Source of the DNA: Clostridiales bacterium DTU073
Lineage (GTDB): Bacteria; Bacillota; Peptococcia; DRI-13; DTU073
Length of the DNA stretch: 44,508 nucleotides
Assembly: GCA_001512665.1 (NCBI GenBank)
Contig: LFSF01000026.1
Span: 1-44,508 of the forward strand
Reading direction: 5' to 3'
The position numbers and the translations under genes were made by a program. Positions 1 through 9,511 of the stretch are shown one piece after another. The notes under the pieces are model-generated. The model was not told where the DNA came from, searched no databases, and was given only the letters and a program-made list of their open reading frames with translations. Position 1 is the first letter of the stretch; each line of letters starts with the position of its first letter.

Positions 1-1002
1 ACTAATATTTGCCGATTTTGCACCCATCTGTATCCGACCCGCTTTTTCTTCTTTATCAAAACCGGTAGCGATAACCGTAACTCTAACATCATCATTCATC
101 GATTCATCAATTACCGCACCAAAAATAATATTCGCTTCCGGATCAGCAGCTTGTGCAATAATCTCAGCTGCTTCGTTAACTTCAAATAAGCCTAAATTAG
201 ACCCACCGGTAATATTCAAGAGTACTCCTCTGGCTCCTTCAATAGAAGTCTCCAATAAGGGACTGGAAATCGCTGTTCTCGCCGCAAGACTTGCTCTATT
301 TTCCCCGGAGGCTGTACCAATACCCATCAGTGCTGTTCCAGTTTCATGCATAATTGTCTTAACATCAGCAAAGTCCAGATTAATTAATCCAGGTACGGCA
401 ATAAGGTCCGAAATACCTTGTACACCTTGTCGTAAAACATCATCCGCAATCCGAAAAGCATCATTGATCGAGGTATTCTTATCAACAACCTGTAACAATT
501 TTTCATTAGGGATAGTAATCAAGGTATCAACTTTTGATTTAATATTGGCAATCCCGCTTTCGGCCTGAGATTGTCTCTTCCTACCTTCAAAAAGGAAAGG
601 CTTTGTCACAACCCCTACCGTCAAAGCACCTAATTCTTTGGCAATCTCTGCAATTACAGGAGCGGCACCGGTTCCTGTACCTCCACCCATACCTGCGGTA
701 ACAAAAACCATATCGGCTCCCTTAATGGCGTTCTCAATATCATTACGGCTTTCTTCCGCAGCTTTAAGTCCAATCTCGGGATTAGCCCCGGCACCAAGTC
801 CTCTGGTTAGTTTTTCTCCGATTTGAATTTTATTTTCTGCCTTGGAAAGATGTAAGGCTTGAGCATCTGTATTAATAGCTATAAAATCTACACCCTTCAA
901 ACCACTTTCGATCATTCTGTTCACCGCATTACTACCGCCGCCGCCCACACCTATAACCTTTATGTGAGCATACTGGTTAATCTCCATCTCAAACTCCAGC
1001 AT
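1..1002 (-). CDS. ftsZ: Cell division protein FtsZ (C-terminus cut by window edge)
   Basis: Tubulin-like GTPase that polymerises into the Z ring at midcell. It is missing from the ORF track because it runs off the left edge. I translated the reverse strand from the ATG at 1002 and obtained 334 residues without a stop. The glycine-rich nucleotide loop [11 protein letters not shown] lies near residues 18-28, the tubulin signature [10 protein letters not shown] at about 106-115, and the synergy-loop motif LDFADV further on. The variable linker and the C-terminal peptide that binds FtsA or SepF are outside the window. GGAAAGGGG upstream supports the chosen start; a second ATG five codons in, with GGAG before it, is also possible. 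It follows ftsQ directly by 111 bp with no ftsA between. Identity is secure. Confidence 0.97.
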   Translation of the reverse strand, partial: MLEFEMEINQYAHIKVIGVGGGGSNAVNRMIESGLKGVDFIAINTDAQALHLSKAENKIQIGEKLTRGLGAGANPEIGLKAAEESRNDIENAIKGADMVFVTAGMGGGTGTGAAPVIAEIAKELGALTVGVVTKPFLFEGRKRQSQAESGIANIKSKVDTLITIPNEKLLQVVDKNTSINDAFRIADDVLRQGVQGISDLIAVPGLINLDFADVKTIMHETGTALMGIGTASGENRASLAARTAISSPLLETSIEGARGVLLNITGGSNLGLFEVNEAAEIIAQAADPEANIIFGAVIDESMNDDVRVTVIATGFDKEEKAGRIQMGAKSANIS

Positions 1003-1113
1003 TTATTGTTTCCCCTTTCCTTAATGGTAAACTATGAGGCATACGATCCAAAATAATTATCATACTGTTATTCCACAATGACTATCTATTATCCTTTTTT
1101 TTATCATAGATTT

Positions 1114-1851
1114 TTAATTTTTTCGTTTAATCACCGGTAATGAATTATAACGCAAATCTATATATTCTACCGTTTGATTATTGATTATTTCCTCATTTTC
1201 AATTAAAAGTTCCTTAATAACTTGAAGCTTCTGTTTAGCATTCTCCGGTCCACCAAAGCGTATTTCCACTCCCTGCAACATTTTTAACGTAAGACTATAC
1301 TGACTTGCTGCTTTTATTTCCGCAACACCTGCCAAAAATTCCTTATCCATCAAACGAAGCAATTGTAAGGCAGACTCAAGCCCTGGTGTAGATAAATCAT
1401 CACCTAAACTAATACTACTTTCTAAGGTAATACCGCTTATCACCGGAAAATTCATATTATGTAAATCATCAACTTGCCGGATAAAGATACCTTCATCATC
1501 AATTGCCAAATAACCATCTTTACCCACAACTAAAGCAATCGGTGTCCGTTCTTCAACCAGCAACTCTAAAGTATGAGGAAGTCTCCTGAATATCTGCACT
1601 GCTTTAATTACCGGATGCAGTTCTACTTTCGCTTGAATCTGTTCTTTATCTATCTTAAAAAGGTTAGTACCCAAGACTACCCCGCTCAATTTCAACACCG
1701 TATCTTCGGCGATGGTAGTACAACCACTAACCTCAATTTTCTGCAAATTAAAAAAAGCGGAGTTAATAAAAAAATATGCGGATAACAATATACTAAATAG
1801 CAAAAAAAGACTTAAACCAATAAGCGGCTTCCGTTTTTTCCTATATCCCAT
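1114..1851 (-). CDS. ftsQ: Cell division protein FtsQ/DivIB
   Basis: Bitopic divisome protein that, with FtsL and DivIC/FtsB, recruits and activates the septal SEDS/PBP synthase. The 245-residue product has a short basic N-terminus (MGYRKKRKP), one transmembrane helix at about residues 10-30, a POTRA domain starting at FNLQKIEVSG, and the beta domain behind it with the family pattern VVGKDGYLAIDDEGIF. Length and architecture are usual for Firmicutes DivIB. It lies between murA and ftsZ in the normal dcw position and is preceded by its own strong promoter-like sequence. FtsQ is poorly conserved in sequence, so the call rests on architecture plus synteny. Confidence 0.92.
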   Translation of the reverse strand: MGYRKKRKPLIGLSLFLLFSILLSAYFFINSAFFNLQKIEVSGCTTIAEDTVLKLSGVVLGTNLFKIDKEQIQAKVELHPVIKAVQIFRRLPHTLELLVEERTPIALVVGKDGYLAIDDEGIFIRQVDDLHNMNFPVISGITLESSISLGDDLSTPGLESALQLLRLMDKEFLAGVAEIKAASQYSLTLKMLQGVEIRFGGPENAKQKLQVIKELLIENEEIINNQTVEYIDLRYNSLPVIKRKN

Positions 1852-1871
1852 CTTTTATGTACCTCCACTAT

Positions 1872-1899
1872 ATTATAACAAAAAGTTTTACCTTGTCCA
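1872..1899 (-). promoter_or_regulatory. Sigma-A type promoter before ftsQ (extended -10)
   Basis: On the minus strand TGGACA is followed after 16 bp by TATAAT, and the -10 carries the TG-N extension (TGTTATAAT). It sits in the 72-bp gap between murA and ftsQ, about 20 bp before the ftsQ start. It could supply ftsQ and ftsZ independently of the long murein operon. No transcript evidence is available here. Confidence 0.7.
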
Positions 1900-1923
1900 T
1901 ACTATTGTTAAAAGAAAAGGCTC

Positions 1924-3192
1924 TTATCGCCTTTCCTTTATTCCATTTACCCTCAAAATTTGTGCGCCAAGGTTACGTAGTTTTTGATCAAAACTATCAT
2001 ATCCCCGGTCGATAAGATGAATATTATCAACTACTGTAGCTCCCTCTGCTACCAATCCGGCCGTAACTAAAGCCGCTCCGGCACGTAAATCCGAAGTCTC
2101 TACATACGCACCACTTAAATTTTTAACTCCTTTAATGATAGCTACCCGACCTTCTACTTTTATATCTGCACCCATTCTCCGAAATTCATCCACATGTTTA
2201 AACCTATTTTCAAATATTGTCTCCGTAACAATACTCGTTCCTTCTGAAATTGCCATTAAGACCATTAATTGTGCCTGCATATCTGTAGGAAAGCCGGGGA
2301 AAGGCATCGTTTTATAATCAACACCTCTCGTGCGTTCCTTACCTCTAACACGAATACCTTCACTATCTTCCGTAATCTCTACGCCTGCCTCTTTTAATTT
2401 AGAAATAACAGCCTCTACATGCTCCGGAATAACATTCTTAATTAAAATATCACCACCTGTAGCCGCCGCAATCACCATAAAAGTTCCTGCTTCAATACGA
2501 TCCGGAATAATGGTATGTTCGGCCGAAGTCAACTCCTTTACACCCTCAATTTTTATAACATCCGTACCGGCTCCTCTTACTTTAGCCCCCATCGAATTTA
2601 AAAAGTTCTGCAAATCTACGATTTCCGGTTCTCGTGCCGTGTTTCTAATCGTAGTCACTCCTTCGGCTAGAGTAGCGGCCATCATCAGATTTTCCGTCGC
2701 ACCTACACTAGGAAAATCCAGACAAATTTCATTACCTACCAAACGATCGGCTTTGGCTTCAATATAGCCGTGCTTTTCTACAATCTGGGCCCCCAACAAT
2801 TTTAATCCCCTTAAATGTTGGTCCATAGGTCGTGAGCCTATCGAACAACCTCCGGGGTAAGCTAACTTGACATGATGAAACCGGGAAAGAATAGGCCCCA
2901 TAACTAAATTTGAGGCCCGCATCATCCGAGTTAAGCGATCAGGTAATTCCACAGTACTGACATTTGACACATCTACCACCATGGTACTCCCGCTACGTTC
3001 AACCTTAGCTCCTAAACATTCCAATACTTCCTGCATTACATTTACATCACTTAATTTTGGTACATCATAAATCGTACAAACTCCCTTAGATAAAAGACAG
3101 GCGGGCAAGATAGTCAAAACTGAGTTCTTTCCGCCGCCTATACGTACAGTTCCGCACAATCTATTCCCGCCGAAGATAACATATTTTTCCAA
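1924..3192 (-). CDS. murA: UDP-N-acetylglucosamine 1-carboxyvinyltransferase MurA
   Basis: Catalyses the first committed step of peptidoglycan synthesis: transfer of enolpyruvate from PEP to UDP-GlcNAc in the cytoplasm. The 422-residue protein has the family length. The substrate-binding KNS motif is at residues 22-24 (GGGKNSVL). The catalytic, fosfomycin-targeted Cys is retained in PGGCSIGSRPMDQH near residue 117. The C-terminal end shows the usual DNIHLIDRGYDSFDQKLRNLGA pattern in shortened view (HLIDRGYD). Its start lies 6 bp after the murB stop, so the two are translationally close. Firmicutes often carry two MurA paralogues; only this one is visible here. Confidence 0.97.
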   Translation of the reverse strand: MEKYVIFGGNRLCGTVRIGGGKNSVLTILPACLLSKGVCTIYDVPKLSDVNVMQEVLECLGAKVERSGSTMVVDVSNVSTVELPDRLTRMMRASNLVMGPILSRFHHVKLAYPGGCSIGSRPMDQHLRGLKLLGAQIVEKHGYIEAKADRLVGNEICLDFPSVGATENLMMAATLAEGVTTIRNTAREPEIVDLQNFLNSMGAKVRGAGTDVIKIEGVKELTSAEHTIIPDRIEAGTFMVIAAATGGDILIKNVIPEHVEAVISKLKEAGVEITEDSEGIRVRGKERTRGVDYKTMPFPGFPTDMQAQLMVLMAISEGTSIVTETIFENRFKHVDEFRRMGADIKVEGRVAIIKGVKNLSGAYVETSDLRAGAALVTAGLVAEGATVVDNIHLIDRGYDSFDQKLRNLGAQILRVNGIKERR

Positions 3193-3198
3193 AAACTG

Positions 3199-4119
3199 TC
3201 ACCTCCTGTTGTCTTCAAAACCTAAAAAGACAACTTCAGTTTCCAATTCTACACCACACCTTTCTTTTACCGCTTTTTGCACCTCCCTTATCAATTTCTT
3301 GATTTCACTGGCTTTAGCCTGACCAAGATTAACAATAAAATTGGCATGCTTTTCAGAAATCTGAGCATCTCCAATTCGCCAACCTTTAGCACCAATACTC
3401 TCAATTAAACGGCCTGCACCTTGCCCGGTATTCTTAAAGACACTGCCTGCATTAGGTAATTCCAAAGGCTGTTTTTCCCGTCGTGCTTGGAGATACTTGT
3501 TCATCTGTTCTTTTATTTCTGCAGTATTCCCCGATTGTAAAGCCAATTTTACTTCGAAAATTAATTCCTTTTTCCGTTTAAAGATACTATACCGGTAAGC
3601 AAATGCTAATTCGTCCTTGCAGTATTCCCTCGTCTTTCCCTCCATGTCTAAAGTTTTTACGCTCACAATGATCTGATCCATAGAGTAGCCATAAGCACCG
3701 GCATTCATCACTACGGCTCCACCCAAGGAACCGGGTATCCCTGCGGCAAACTCCATACCGGATAGGCCTTTTTCCGCAGCCATTCGACTTAAATAAGACA
3801 ATAAAATTCCTGAACCGGCAGTTACCTGGTCCTCATGCCAGCCAATATCATTAAATCCTTCAGTTAAGATCACTAAACCCCTCAACCCTTGGTCAGCTAT
3901 TAAAACATTAGAACCAACACCCAAAATGGTTACCGGTACTTCAAACTCTCGAGCTAACTGCAAAACCTTTGCACATTCTTGTGGATTTTTGGGTCGATAG
4001 AGGATATCTGCCGGACCCCCTACCTTCCAGGTCGTATATTTCTGTAGAGGTTCATCAAGGTAAAACTGACCGTCTTTTATTTCTTCACTCAGCAAAATAT
4101 AAAAATTAAAATATTCCAT
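3199..4119 (-). CDS. murB: UDP-N-acetylenolpyruvoylglucosamine reductase MurB
   Basis: FAD enzyme that uses NADPH to reduce the enolpyruvyl group made by MurA, giving UDP-MurNAc. The 306-residue length fits the short type II MurB of Firmicutes. The FAD-binding PCMH-type domain includes YTTWKVGGPADI and GVGSNVLIAD; the flavin/substrate segment GIPGSLGGAVVMNAGAYG follows; the catalytic Ser is in PNAGSVFKN and the C-terminal segment EKHANFIVNLG is typical. An AGGAGAG ribosome site precedes the chosen ATG. It lies between murC and murA in the common clostridial order. Confidence 0.97.
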   Translation of the reverse strand: MEYFNFYILLSEEIKDGQFYLDEPLQKYTTWKVGGPADILYRPKNPQECAKVLQLAREFEVPVTILGVGSNVLIADQGLRGLVILTEGFNDIGWHEDQVTAGSGILLSYLSRMAAEKGLSGMEFAAGIPGSLGGAVVMNAGAYGYSMDQIIVSVKTLDMEGKTREYCKDELAFAYRYSIFKRKKELIFEVKLALQSGNTAEIKEQMNKYLQARREKQPLELPNAGSVFKNTGQGAGRLIESIGAKGWRIGDAQISEKHANFIVNLGQAKASEIKKLIREVQKAVKERCGVELETEVVFLGFEDNRR

Positions 4120-4170
4120 CCTTACTCTCCTCTATCCCTCAACCTTACATCTCTCCATATTATCTTGGCA

Positions 4171-5568
4171 TTAAGAAACTATCCTTCCTTTTTTCTCTAA
4201 GAGTTCGCATAAGGTTACTCCCACTGTCCATATATCTCCGGCTCCAAGAGTCAAAACTAAATCTCCTGGCCTAACAATTTCTACCAATTGTGTTGCTATC
4301 AGATCTTTCTCCGGTATATATTTAATTTTTTGCCCTGTTTGTTTTTGTATCTCTTCTAATAAAGTAAGAGCGCTAACTCCTTCAATAGGTTTTTCCCCGG
4401 CTGAATAAATTTCTGTCATCACCAGAATATCTGCATCTTGAAAAGCAGAACCAAACTCTTCCTTCAGGCATAGTGTTCTCGAAAAGCGATGTGGTTGAAA
4501 TACAGCGATTACCCTTTGCACTCCCACTAATTTAGCAGTTGCCAACGTAGCTTTCAATTCTGAGGGGTGATGAGCATAATCATCATAAACTAAAACTCCG
4601 TTTACCTCACCAATCATTTCAAACCTTCTATGCACTCCACGAAAGGTGGGTAAACTTTTCGCTATATTAGCAAAAGAAAGACCACATTCCATCCCTACAG
4701 CTATAGCTGCTAAAGCATTGTAGACATTATGTCTTCCCGGTACCCTCAGTTCTATCTCTCCTAACACCTTTCCTTGATGTTCCACCTTAAATTTGGTTTT
4801 AAATCCTACAAAATGTAAATCACGCGCTCTATAATCCGCCTTAGCAGAAAAACCATACTTTATTAACTTAACTTTTTCTGCTATAGGAGTAACTACCGAC
4901 TCTACTCCGGGATCATCTATACAAACCACCGCAAAAGCATCTGGAGAAGTTTTTAAAATAAATTCAGTAAAGGCCTCTTTGATTTTTTCCCGCGTACCAT
5001 AAAAATCTAAGTGGTCATCCTCGATATTTGTAACAACGGTTATGGTAGGACTAAGTTTTAAAAAAGAACCGTCAGATTCATCCGCTTCGGCAATGATATA
5101 TTCACCACGCCCCAGCTTGGCGTTCCCTCCAATATCATTGGATTCACCACCTAAAACAATGGTAGGGTCTAAATTATTTTTCTCAAAAAGAAGAGAAATC
5201 ATCGATGATGTTGTTGTTTTTCCGTGAGCTCCGGCGACGGCAATCCCTTTTTGACGTTTCATCAAATGACTCAGCATTTCGCCCCGCTGAATTATCGGTA
5301 TCCCTAAACTCTTAGCTTTCACCACCTCTGGATTATTTGCAGGAATTGCCGAGGAAATCACCACTGTTTGTACCCTGTTATCTAAATTATTTTCATGATG
5401 ACCCAAATAAACTACTGCACCTAATTTTTCTAAACGCTCGGTTATTTCTGACGTTTTAAGGTCAGATCCGGACACTTTATATCCACCAAGTTCCAGCAAT
5501 ATTTGAGCGATACCGCTCATTCCCGCTCCGCCAATCCCAATAAAATGTATCCTTTCTTCTTCATACAT
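4171..5568 (-). CDS. murC: UDP-N-acetylmuramate--L-alanine ligase MurC
   Basis: ATP-dependent ligase adding L-Ala to UDP-MurNAc, the first amino acid of the stem peptide. The 465-residue protein has the three Mur ligase domains: an N-terminal Rossmann-like UDP-binding domain (HFIGIGGAGMSGIA), a central ATPase domain with AHGKTTTSS and the EADESDGSF segment typical of MurC, and a C-terminal domain with DDYAHHP and FQPHRFSRT. GGAG precedes the ATG. A gap of about 200 bp separates it from upstream murG, the longest in the cluster; I see no gene or clear promoter there. Confidence 0.97.
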   Translation of the reverse strand: MYEEERIHFIGIGGAGMSGIAQILLELGGYKVSGSDLKTSEITERLEKLGAVVYLGHHENNLDNRVQTVVISSAIPANNPEVVKAKSLGIPIIQRGEMLSHLMKRQKGIAVAGAHGKTTTSSMISLLFEKNNLDPTIVLGGESNDIGGNAKLGRGEYIIAEADESDGSFLKLSPTITVVTNIEDDHLDFYGTREKIKEAFTEFILKTSPDAFAVVCIDDPGVESVVTPIAEKVKLIKYGFSAKADYRARDLHFVGFKTKFKVEHQGKVLGEIELRVPGRHNVYNALAAIAVGMECGLSFANIAKSLPTFRGVHRRFEMIGEVNGVLVYDDYAHHPSELKATLATAKLVGVQRVIAVFQPHRFSRTLCLKEEFGSAFQDADILVMTEIYSAGEKPIEGVSALTLLEEIQKQTGQKIKYIPEKDLIATQLVEIVRPGDLVLTLGAGDIWTVGVTLCELLEKKGRIVS

Positions 5569-5767
5569 TTTAATGTATCTCCTTCCATGACTGCCAAAAC
5601 TTCTTTATTCCTTTCATAGCACAAATAACCTGCTCTGTAGTTTACTATATATGCAACTTTACAAAAAGGTGTTACTAAGAAGCCCGGCTAGCCTTAATTA
5701 GCCTGTCCACTTACCAAAAATACGTGTAGATAATTTTAAACTCAGCTTCAAAAAAACTTCAGGAAAA

Positions 5768-6880
5768 CTAAAGATATTTTTTGATTGCTCGGATTATATT
5801 ATCTATTGCTTCCGGTTTACCTGCCTGTTTACTCTTTTCCGCCATCTTTTCTCTTTTCTCGCGCACAAACAAAACCTTTTCTATTTTTTCAAATAGCCTT
5901 TCACCTGTCAAATCACGATCTAAAATCATTTCAGCCGCACCCTGTTCCACCAAAGCACGAGCATTATATTCTTGATGATTTTCCGCCGCATAAGGATAAG
6001 GCACCAAAATCCCAGGAAGCCCTTTTGCCGTCATTTCTGCAAGAAAAGCAGCACCGCTTCTGGCTACACATAAATCAGCACAAGCTAAAGCGTACTCCAT
6101 TTCTTGCAAGTAAGGTTTTATAATAATGTTTCCATTATTACCCAAGTTTATTCCGAAACACTCTGCCTCCCGCCGAAACTCCGCATAACCATCCTGACCC
6201 GTGAGATGTATAATTTGTACCCTGGGATCATCAGCATATTTACGGCAAACATAAAGCATTGCCCGATTAATACTTTGTGCACCCCTGGAACCGCCAACAC
6301 CTAATAAAGTAAGTTTATCAGGAGATAAACCGAAAAAAGCCAGCCCTTCACTCCTCTCCTTTTGCAAAATAGCAGGTCTGATCGGTAACCCTGTTACTTG
6401 CAGCTTTTTTTGAAGTGAAGCAGAAAAATGCTGCTTTGCTTCGGGAAAGGTTAAAAGAATCTCCTTGACCTTACCCACCAATACCCTATTAGTTAAACCG
6501 GGAATGGCGTTTTGTTCGTGTAAAAGAGTAGGAATGCCCAAACGTGCGGCAGCTGCTACCACGGGTAAACAAACATACCCGCCGGTACCAATCACCAGTT
6601 GAGGAGAGAATTCGCGGATTTTCTTCCGGGCGGCAAAAAAAGCACTGCCGGCTTTCCAACAAGCTCTGATAGCCTGAAAAGACAACTTCCTTTGCCAGCC
6701 TTCCAGATCATACACAACCATGGGAAAACCGGCTTCCGGTACGATTTTGTTCTCTAATCCTCTTTTCGTCCCCATATATAATATTTCGCATTGCGGCCAT
6801 TCTTTTTGTACCGCCTGTCCGATCGCTATGGCAGGATAGATATGCCCTCCTGTACCGCCTCCGGTCAAGATTACGCGCAT
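5768..6880 (-). CDS. murG: Lipid II synthase MurG (undecaprenyl-PP-MurNAc-pentapeptide GlcNAc transferase)
   Basis: GT-B glycosyltransferase on the inner face of the membrane that transfers GlcNAc from UDP-GlcNAc to lipid I, giving lipid II. It has the N-terminal G-loop ILTGGGTGGHIYPAIA, a second glycine loop GVGGSRGAQSINRA, and the UDP-GlcNAc-binding C-terminal segment ARSGAAFLAEMTAKGLP with PYPYAAENHQEYNA behind it. The ORF track begins at a GTG three codons upstream. I prefer the ATG at 6880 because GAGGTGGAG sits at proper distance from it and the protein then begins MRVILTGGG like its relatives (370 residues). Confidence 0.96.
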   Translation of the reverse strand: MRVILTGGGTGGHIYPAIAIGQAVQKEWPQCEILYMGTKRGLENKIVPEAGFPMVVYDLEGWQRKLSFQAIRACWKAGSAFFAARKKIREFSPQLVIGTGGYVCLPVVAAAARLGIPTLLHEQNAIPGLTNRVLVGKVKEILLTFPEAKQHFSASLQKKLQVTGLPIRPAILQKERSEGLAFFGLSPDKLTLLGVGGSRGAQSINRAMLYVCRKYADDPRVQIIHLTGQDGYAEFRREAECFGINLGNNGNIIIKPYLQEMEYALACADLCVARSGAAFLAEMTAKGLPGILVPYPYAAENHQEYNARALVEQGAAEMILDRDLTGERLFEKIEKVLFVREKREKMAEKSKQAGKPEAIDNIIRAIKKYL

Positions 6881-6951
6881 TATCTCCACCTCATTATTTC
6901 CTTAAAAATTTCCTAATAACTTACCGAAAAAATAAACCAGTTTAAATTATA

Positions 6952-8040
6952 TCACGGATTTTGACTATAGCGGGAAATATTTAAAAGAATCCCTAACGCA
7001 ATCATGGAAATAAGCAGAGATGACCCGCCATAACTAATAAAAGGTAGACTGATTCCTGTAATCGGCAAAAGACCGGTAACAACACCCATGTTAATAAAAG
7101 CTTGAAAAACAATCATCGTCGTAATGCCAACAGCCAGCAAACTACCAAAAGTGTCAGAACAATTCATGGCAATCCGGTAACCACGCCACGCAAAAAGAGA
7201 AAAAAGTAAAATAACCAAAAATGCTCCGATAAAACCCAATTCTTCCCCTAGAATGGCGTATATAAAATCCGTATTCTGTTCCGGCAAATAATCAAGTTTT
7301 TGTCTGCTGTTCCCTAAACCCATCCCAAAAAGTCCGCCGGAACCTAAAGCATAAAGAGAATTAATCAATTGATACCCTTCTTTTGAAGCATGAGACCAGG
7401 GATCGAGATAGCCAATAATTCGATTCATTCGTGTTTGATCCTCTAAGATAAAAGCAGCTACGGCTCCTAAACCCGCAAAACACAAAACAAAAAAATGACT
7501 CAAGCGTAATCCCGCTGCAATTAAGAGAATACCCGTTGTTCCGGTTAAGGCAATGGTAGTTCCCAAATCCGGCTCTAACATGATTAAAACCGCCACTACA
7601 CCCACCAGCAAAAGAAAAGGACCTAAACCGGTAAAGAAGTTTTTGATACGTGGACCTATTTTGGATAATTCTTTAGCCAACAGAAGAACCATACTTAATT
7701 TCATAATTTCCGAAGGCTGCACATTAGTAAAGCCAAAATCAATCCAACGTCGTGAACCTTTAATCGGATCCATAAAAAGAACAACAATCAACAAAATTAA
7801 AGAAACTATAAAAATAAAATTAATATACGGTTTCAAGCGGAAGTAATCTATTTTCATCACGATAAACATTGCCGCTAAACCTACCAACGCCCAAGTTAAC
7901 TGTCGACGCAAATAAAAATAGGGGTCATTTTCCAGAGTATCATAATAACTGGCGCTAAAAACCATAACAATACCAATCGCCAGCAAAAATAAGGCTGCAA
8001 AAAAAAGTAATAGATCAGGTGCACCCTTTTTTAATCTCAT
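6952..8040 (-). CDS. ftsW: SEDS glycosyltransferase FtsW/SpoVE
   Basis: Polytopic SEDS-family peptidoglycan glycosyltransferase that polymerises lipid II with a partner class B PBP. The 362-residue protein is almost entirely hydrophobic, with about ten predicted membrane segments. Family landmarks include MVFSASYYDT near the N-terminus, INSLYALGSGGLFGMGLGNS, LPEQNTDFIYAILGEELGF and the C-terminal GISLPFISYGGSSL. Its place between murD and murG and the PBP encoded in the same cluster support a division or spore-cortex role. Sequence alone does not separate vegetative FtsW from sporulation SpoVE; Firmicutes annotate either in this slot. Confidence 0.94.
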   Translation of the reverse strand: MRLKKGAPDLLLFFAALFLLAIGIVMVFSASYYDTLENDPYFYLRRQLTWALVGLAAMFIVMKIDYFRLKPYINFIFIVSLILLIVVLFMDPIKGSRRWIDFGFTNVQPSEIMKLSMVLLLAKELSKIGPRIKNFFTGLGPFLLLVGVVAVLIMLEPDLGTTIALTGTTGILLIAAGLRLSHFFVLCFAGLGAVAAFILEDQTRMNRIIGYLDPWSHASKEGYQLINSLYALGSGGLFGMGLGNSRQKLDYLPEQNTDFIYAILGEELGFIGAFLVILLFSLFAWRGYRIAMNCSDTFGSLLAVGITTMIVFQAFINMGVVTGLLPITGISLPFISYGGSSLLISMIALGILLNISRYSQNP

Positions 8041-8088
8041 CTGTATACCCGTCCCCCCTTTTACACTAAGCCAGACTAAAGCATAAGT

Positions 8089-9456
8089 TTATTTTTCCCG
8101 GACTAATTGTTGAACTAATTCTTTAAACACATCGCCTCTTTGCTCGTAATTATCAAACATATCAAAGCTTGCACAAGCCGGAGATAAAAGCACGATATCT
8201 CCTTCCTCAGCTAGCTGACTGGCTAATTTTACAGCTTCAGGAAAACTTGCCGCATGCTGATATCTGCTATAACCCACCTTTTTTAGGGCCTCTTCAATCT
8301 CTGAGGCCGCTTGACCCAATAAAACAAGTTCTTTAACTCTTTCTTTTATTTTTTGCGCAAACGGTAAAAAATCACTGCCTTTACTTTTTCCACCGGCCAA
8401 TAAAACAATCGGCTGTTCATAAGCTTCCAAAGCTTTAATTGATGCATCCGGATTTGTTCCTTTAGAATCATTAATATATGTAACCCCTTGATAAGTTAAA
8501 ACTCGTTCTAAACGATGCGGAACTCCGGGAAAGGTTTTTAAGCTTTGAGCAAGACTTTCTACACTAACCCCCATTAACCAGCCGGCAGTAGCCGCAGCCA
8601 GTGCATTTTCTAAATTATGACTTCCTTTTATGCCTAAATCCTCAACTTTGAGCACAGGAATGATCTGCCCCTTGTTCTTAACAACTATCCAGCCGTTACT
8701 AACATAAAAACCTTCATTTAAGATATGTTGCTGACTGAAAAATAGAACTCTGCCTTTAGCCAACCGTGCCAGATTTCTCGTTTCCGCATCATCATAATTT
8801 AAGATTAAACAGTCGTTTCCTTTCTGATTGCAAAAAATCTTCTTCTTGGCCTCTTTATAACCTTCATAAGTATCATGTCGATCAAGATGGTCCGGAGTAA
8901 TATTTAAAATCACGGCCAGCTGAGGTCGAAAGTTCTCTGTTGTTTCTAATTGAAAACTGGAAACCTCCAAAACTGCCACATCTTCTGCAGCTAATTTCCG
9001 GGCTTCGCTGATAAAAGGAACACCGATATTCCCACCCACAAAAACCTTTCGTCCGCTATCGGCAAAAATTTGCCCTAACAGTGCCGTAGTCGTAGTTTTG
9101 CCGTTAGTACCTGTAACAGCAACCAAAGGTGCTTGAGTATTTCTCCAAGCTAACTCAATTTCACTCCACACCGGAATTCCCAACTTTTTCGCTTCCACTA
9201 AAGGAGGAATAGTAAAGGGTACGCCCGGACTGACAATCAGATAATCAGGCTGAAGTTCTCGTATATCAGCATGTTCTCCCAAGATTAATTGTACGCCCAT
9301 TTTTTCCAAAAAACCTAGTGTATCTTCTTTAAAGTCTTCTCGCTTTTTTAAATCATTTAAATAAACCAGCGCCCCTTGTTCGATCAGAAATTCAACCACA
9401 GCTTTACCACTACGTGCTGCACCGATAACTAAAAAACTCTTCCCGCTAATTTTCAC
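8089..9456 (-). CDS. murD: UDP-N-acetylmuramoyl-L-alanine--D-glutamate ligase MurD
   Basis: Adds D-glutamate to UDP-MurNAc-L-Ala in the cytoplasm. The 455-residue protein shows the N-terminal dinucleotide-fold VIGAARSGKA, the ATP loop VTGTNGKTTTTALLG, the central EVSSFQLE motif characteristic of MurD, NITPDHLDRH, and the C-terminal YINDSKGTNPDA and LAGGKSKGSDF segments. It lies between ftsW and mraY as in most dcw clusters, and no anomaly is seen. Confidence 0.97.
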   Translation of the reverse strand: MKISGKSFLVIGAARSGKAVVEFLIEQGALVYLNDLKKREDFKEDTLGFLEKMGVQLILGEHADIRELQPDYLIVSPGVPFTIPPLVEAKKLGIPVWSEIELAWRNTQAPLVAVTGTNGKTTTTALLGQIFADSGRKVFVGGNIGVPFISEARKLAAEDVAVLEVSSFQLETTENFRPQLAVILNITPDHLDRHDTYEGYKEAKKKIFCNQKGNDCLILNYDDAETRNLARLAKGRVLFFSQQHILNEGFYVSNGWIVVKNKGQIIPVLKVEDLGIKGSHNLENALAAATAGWLMGVSVESLAQSLKTFPGVPHRLERVLTYQGVTYINDSKGTNPDASIKALEAYEQPIVLLAGGKSKGSDFLPFAQKIKERVKELVLLGQAASEIEEALKKVGYSRYQHAASFPEAVKLASQLAEEGDIVLLSPACASFDMFDNYEQRGDVFKELVQQLVREK

Positions 9457-9511
9457 TTAACTTGTACCTCTTTTCCTTTACATATCGTAATATCTTTATT
9501 AGCTTTTCTCT

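Noticed and set aside
2330-2767. 145-aa plus-strand ORF opposite murA
   Set aside because: Antisense shadow of a highly conserved gene.
5785-6123. 112-aa plus-strand ORF opposite murG
   Set aside because: Overlaps the certain murG frame, low-complexity hydrophobic sequence, no ribosome site.
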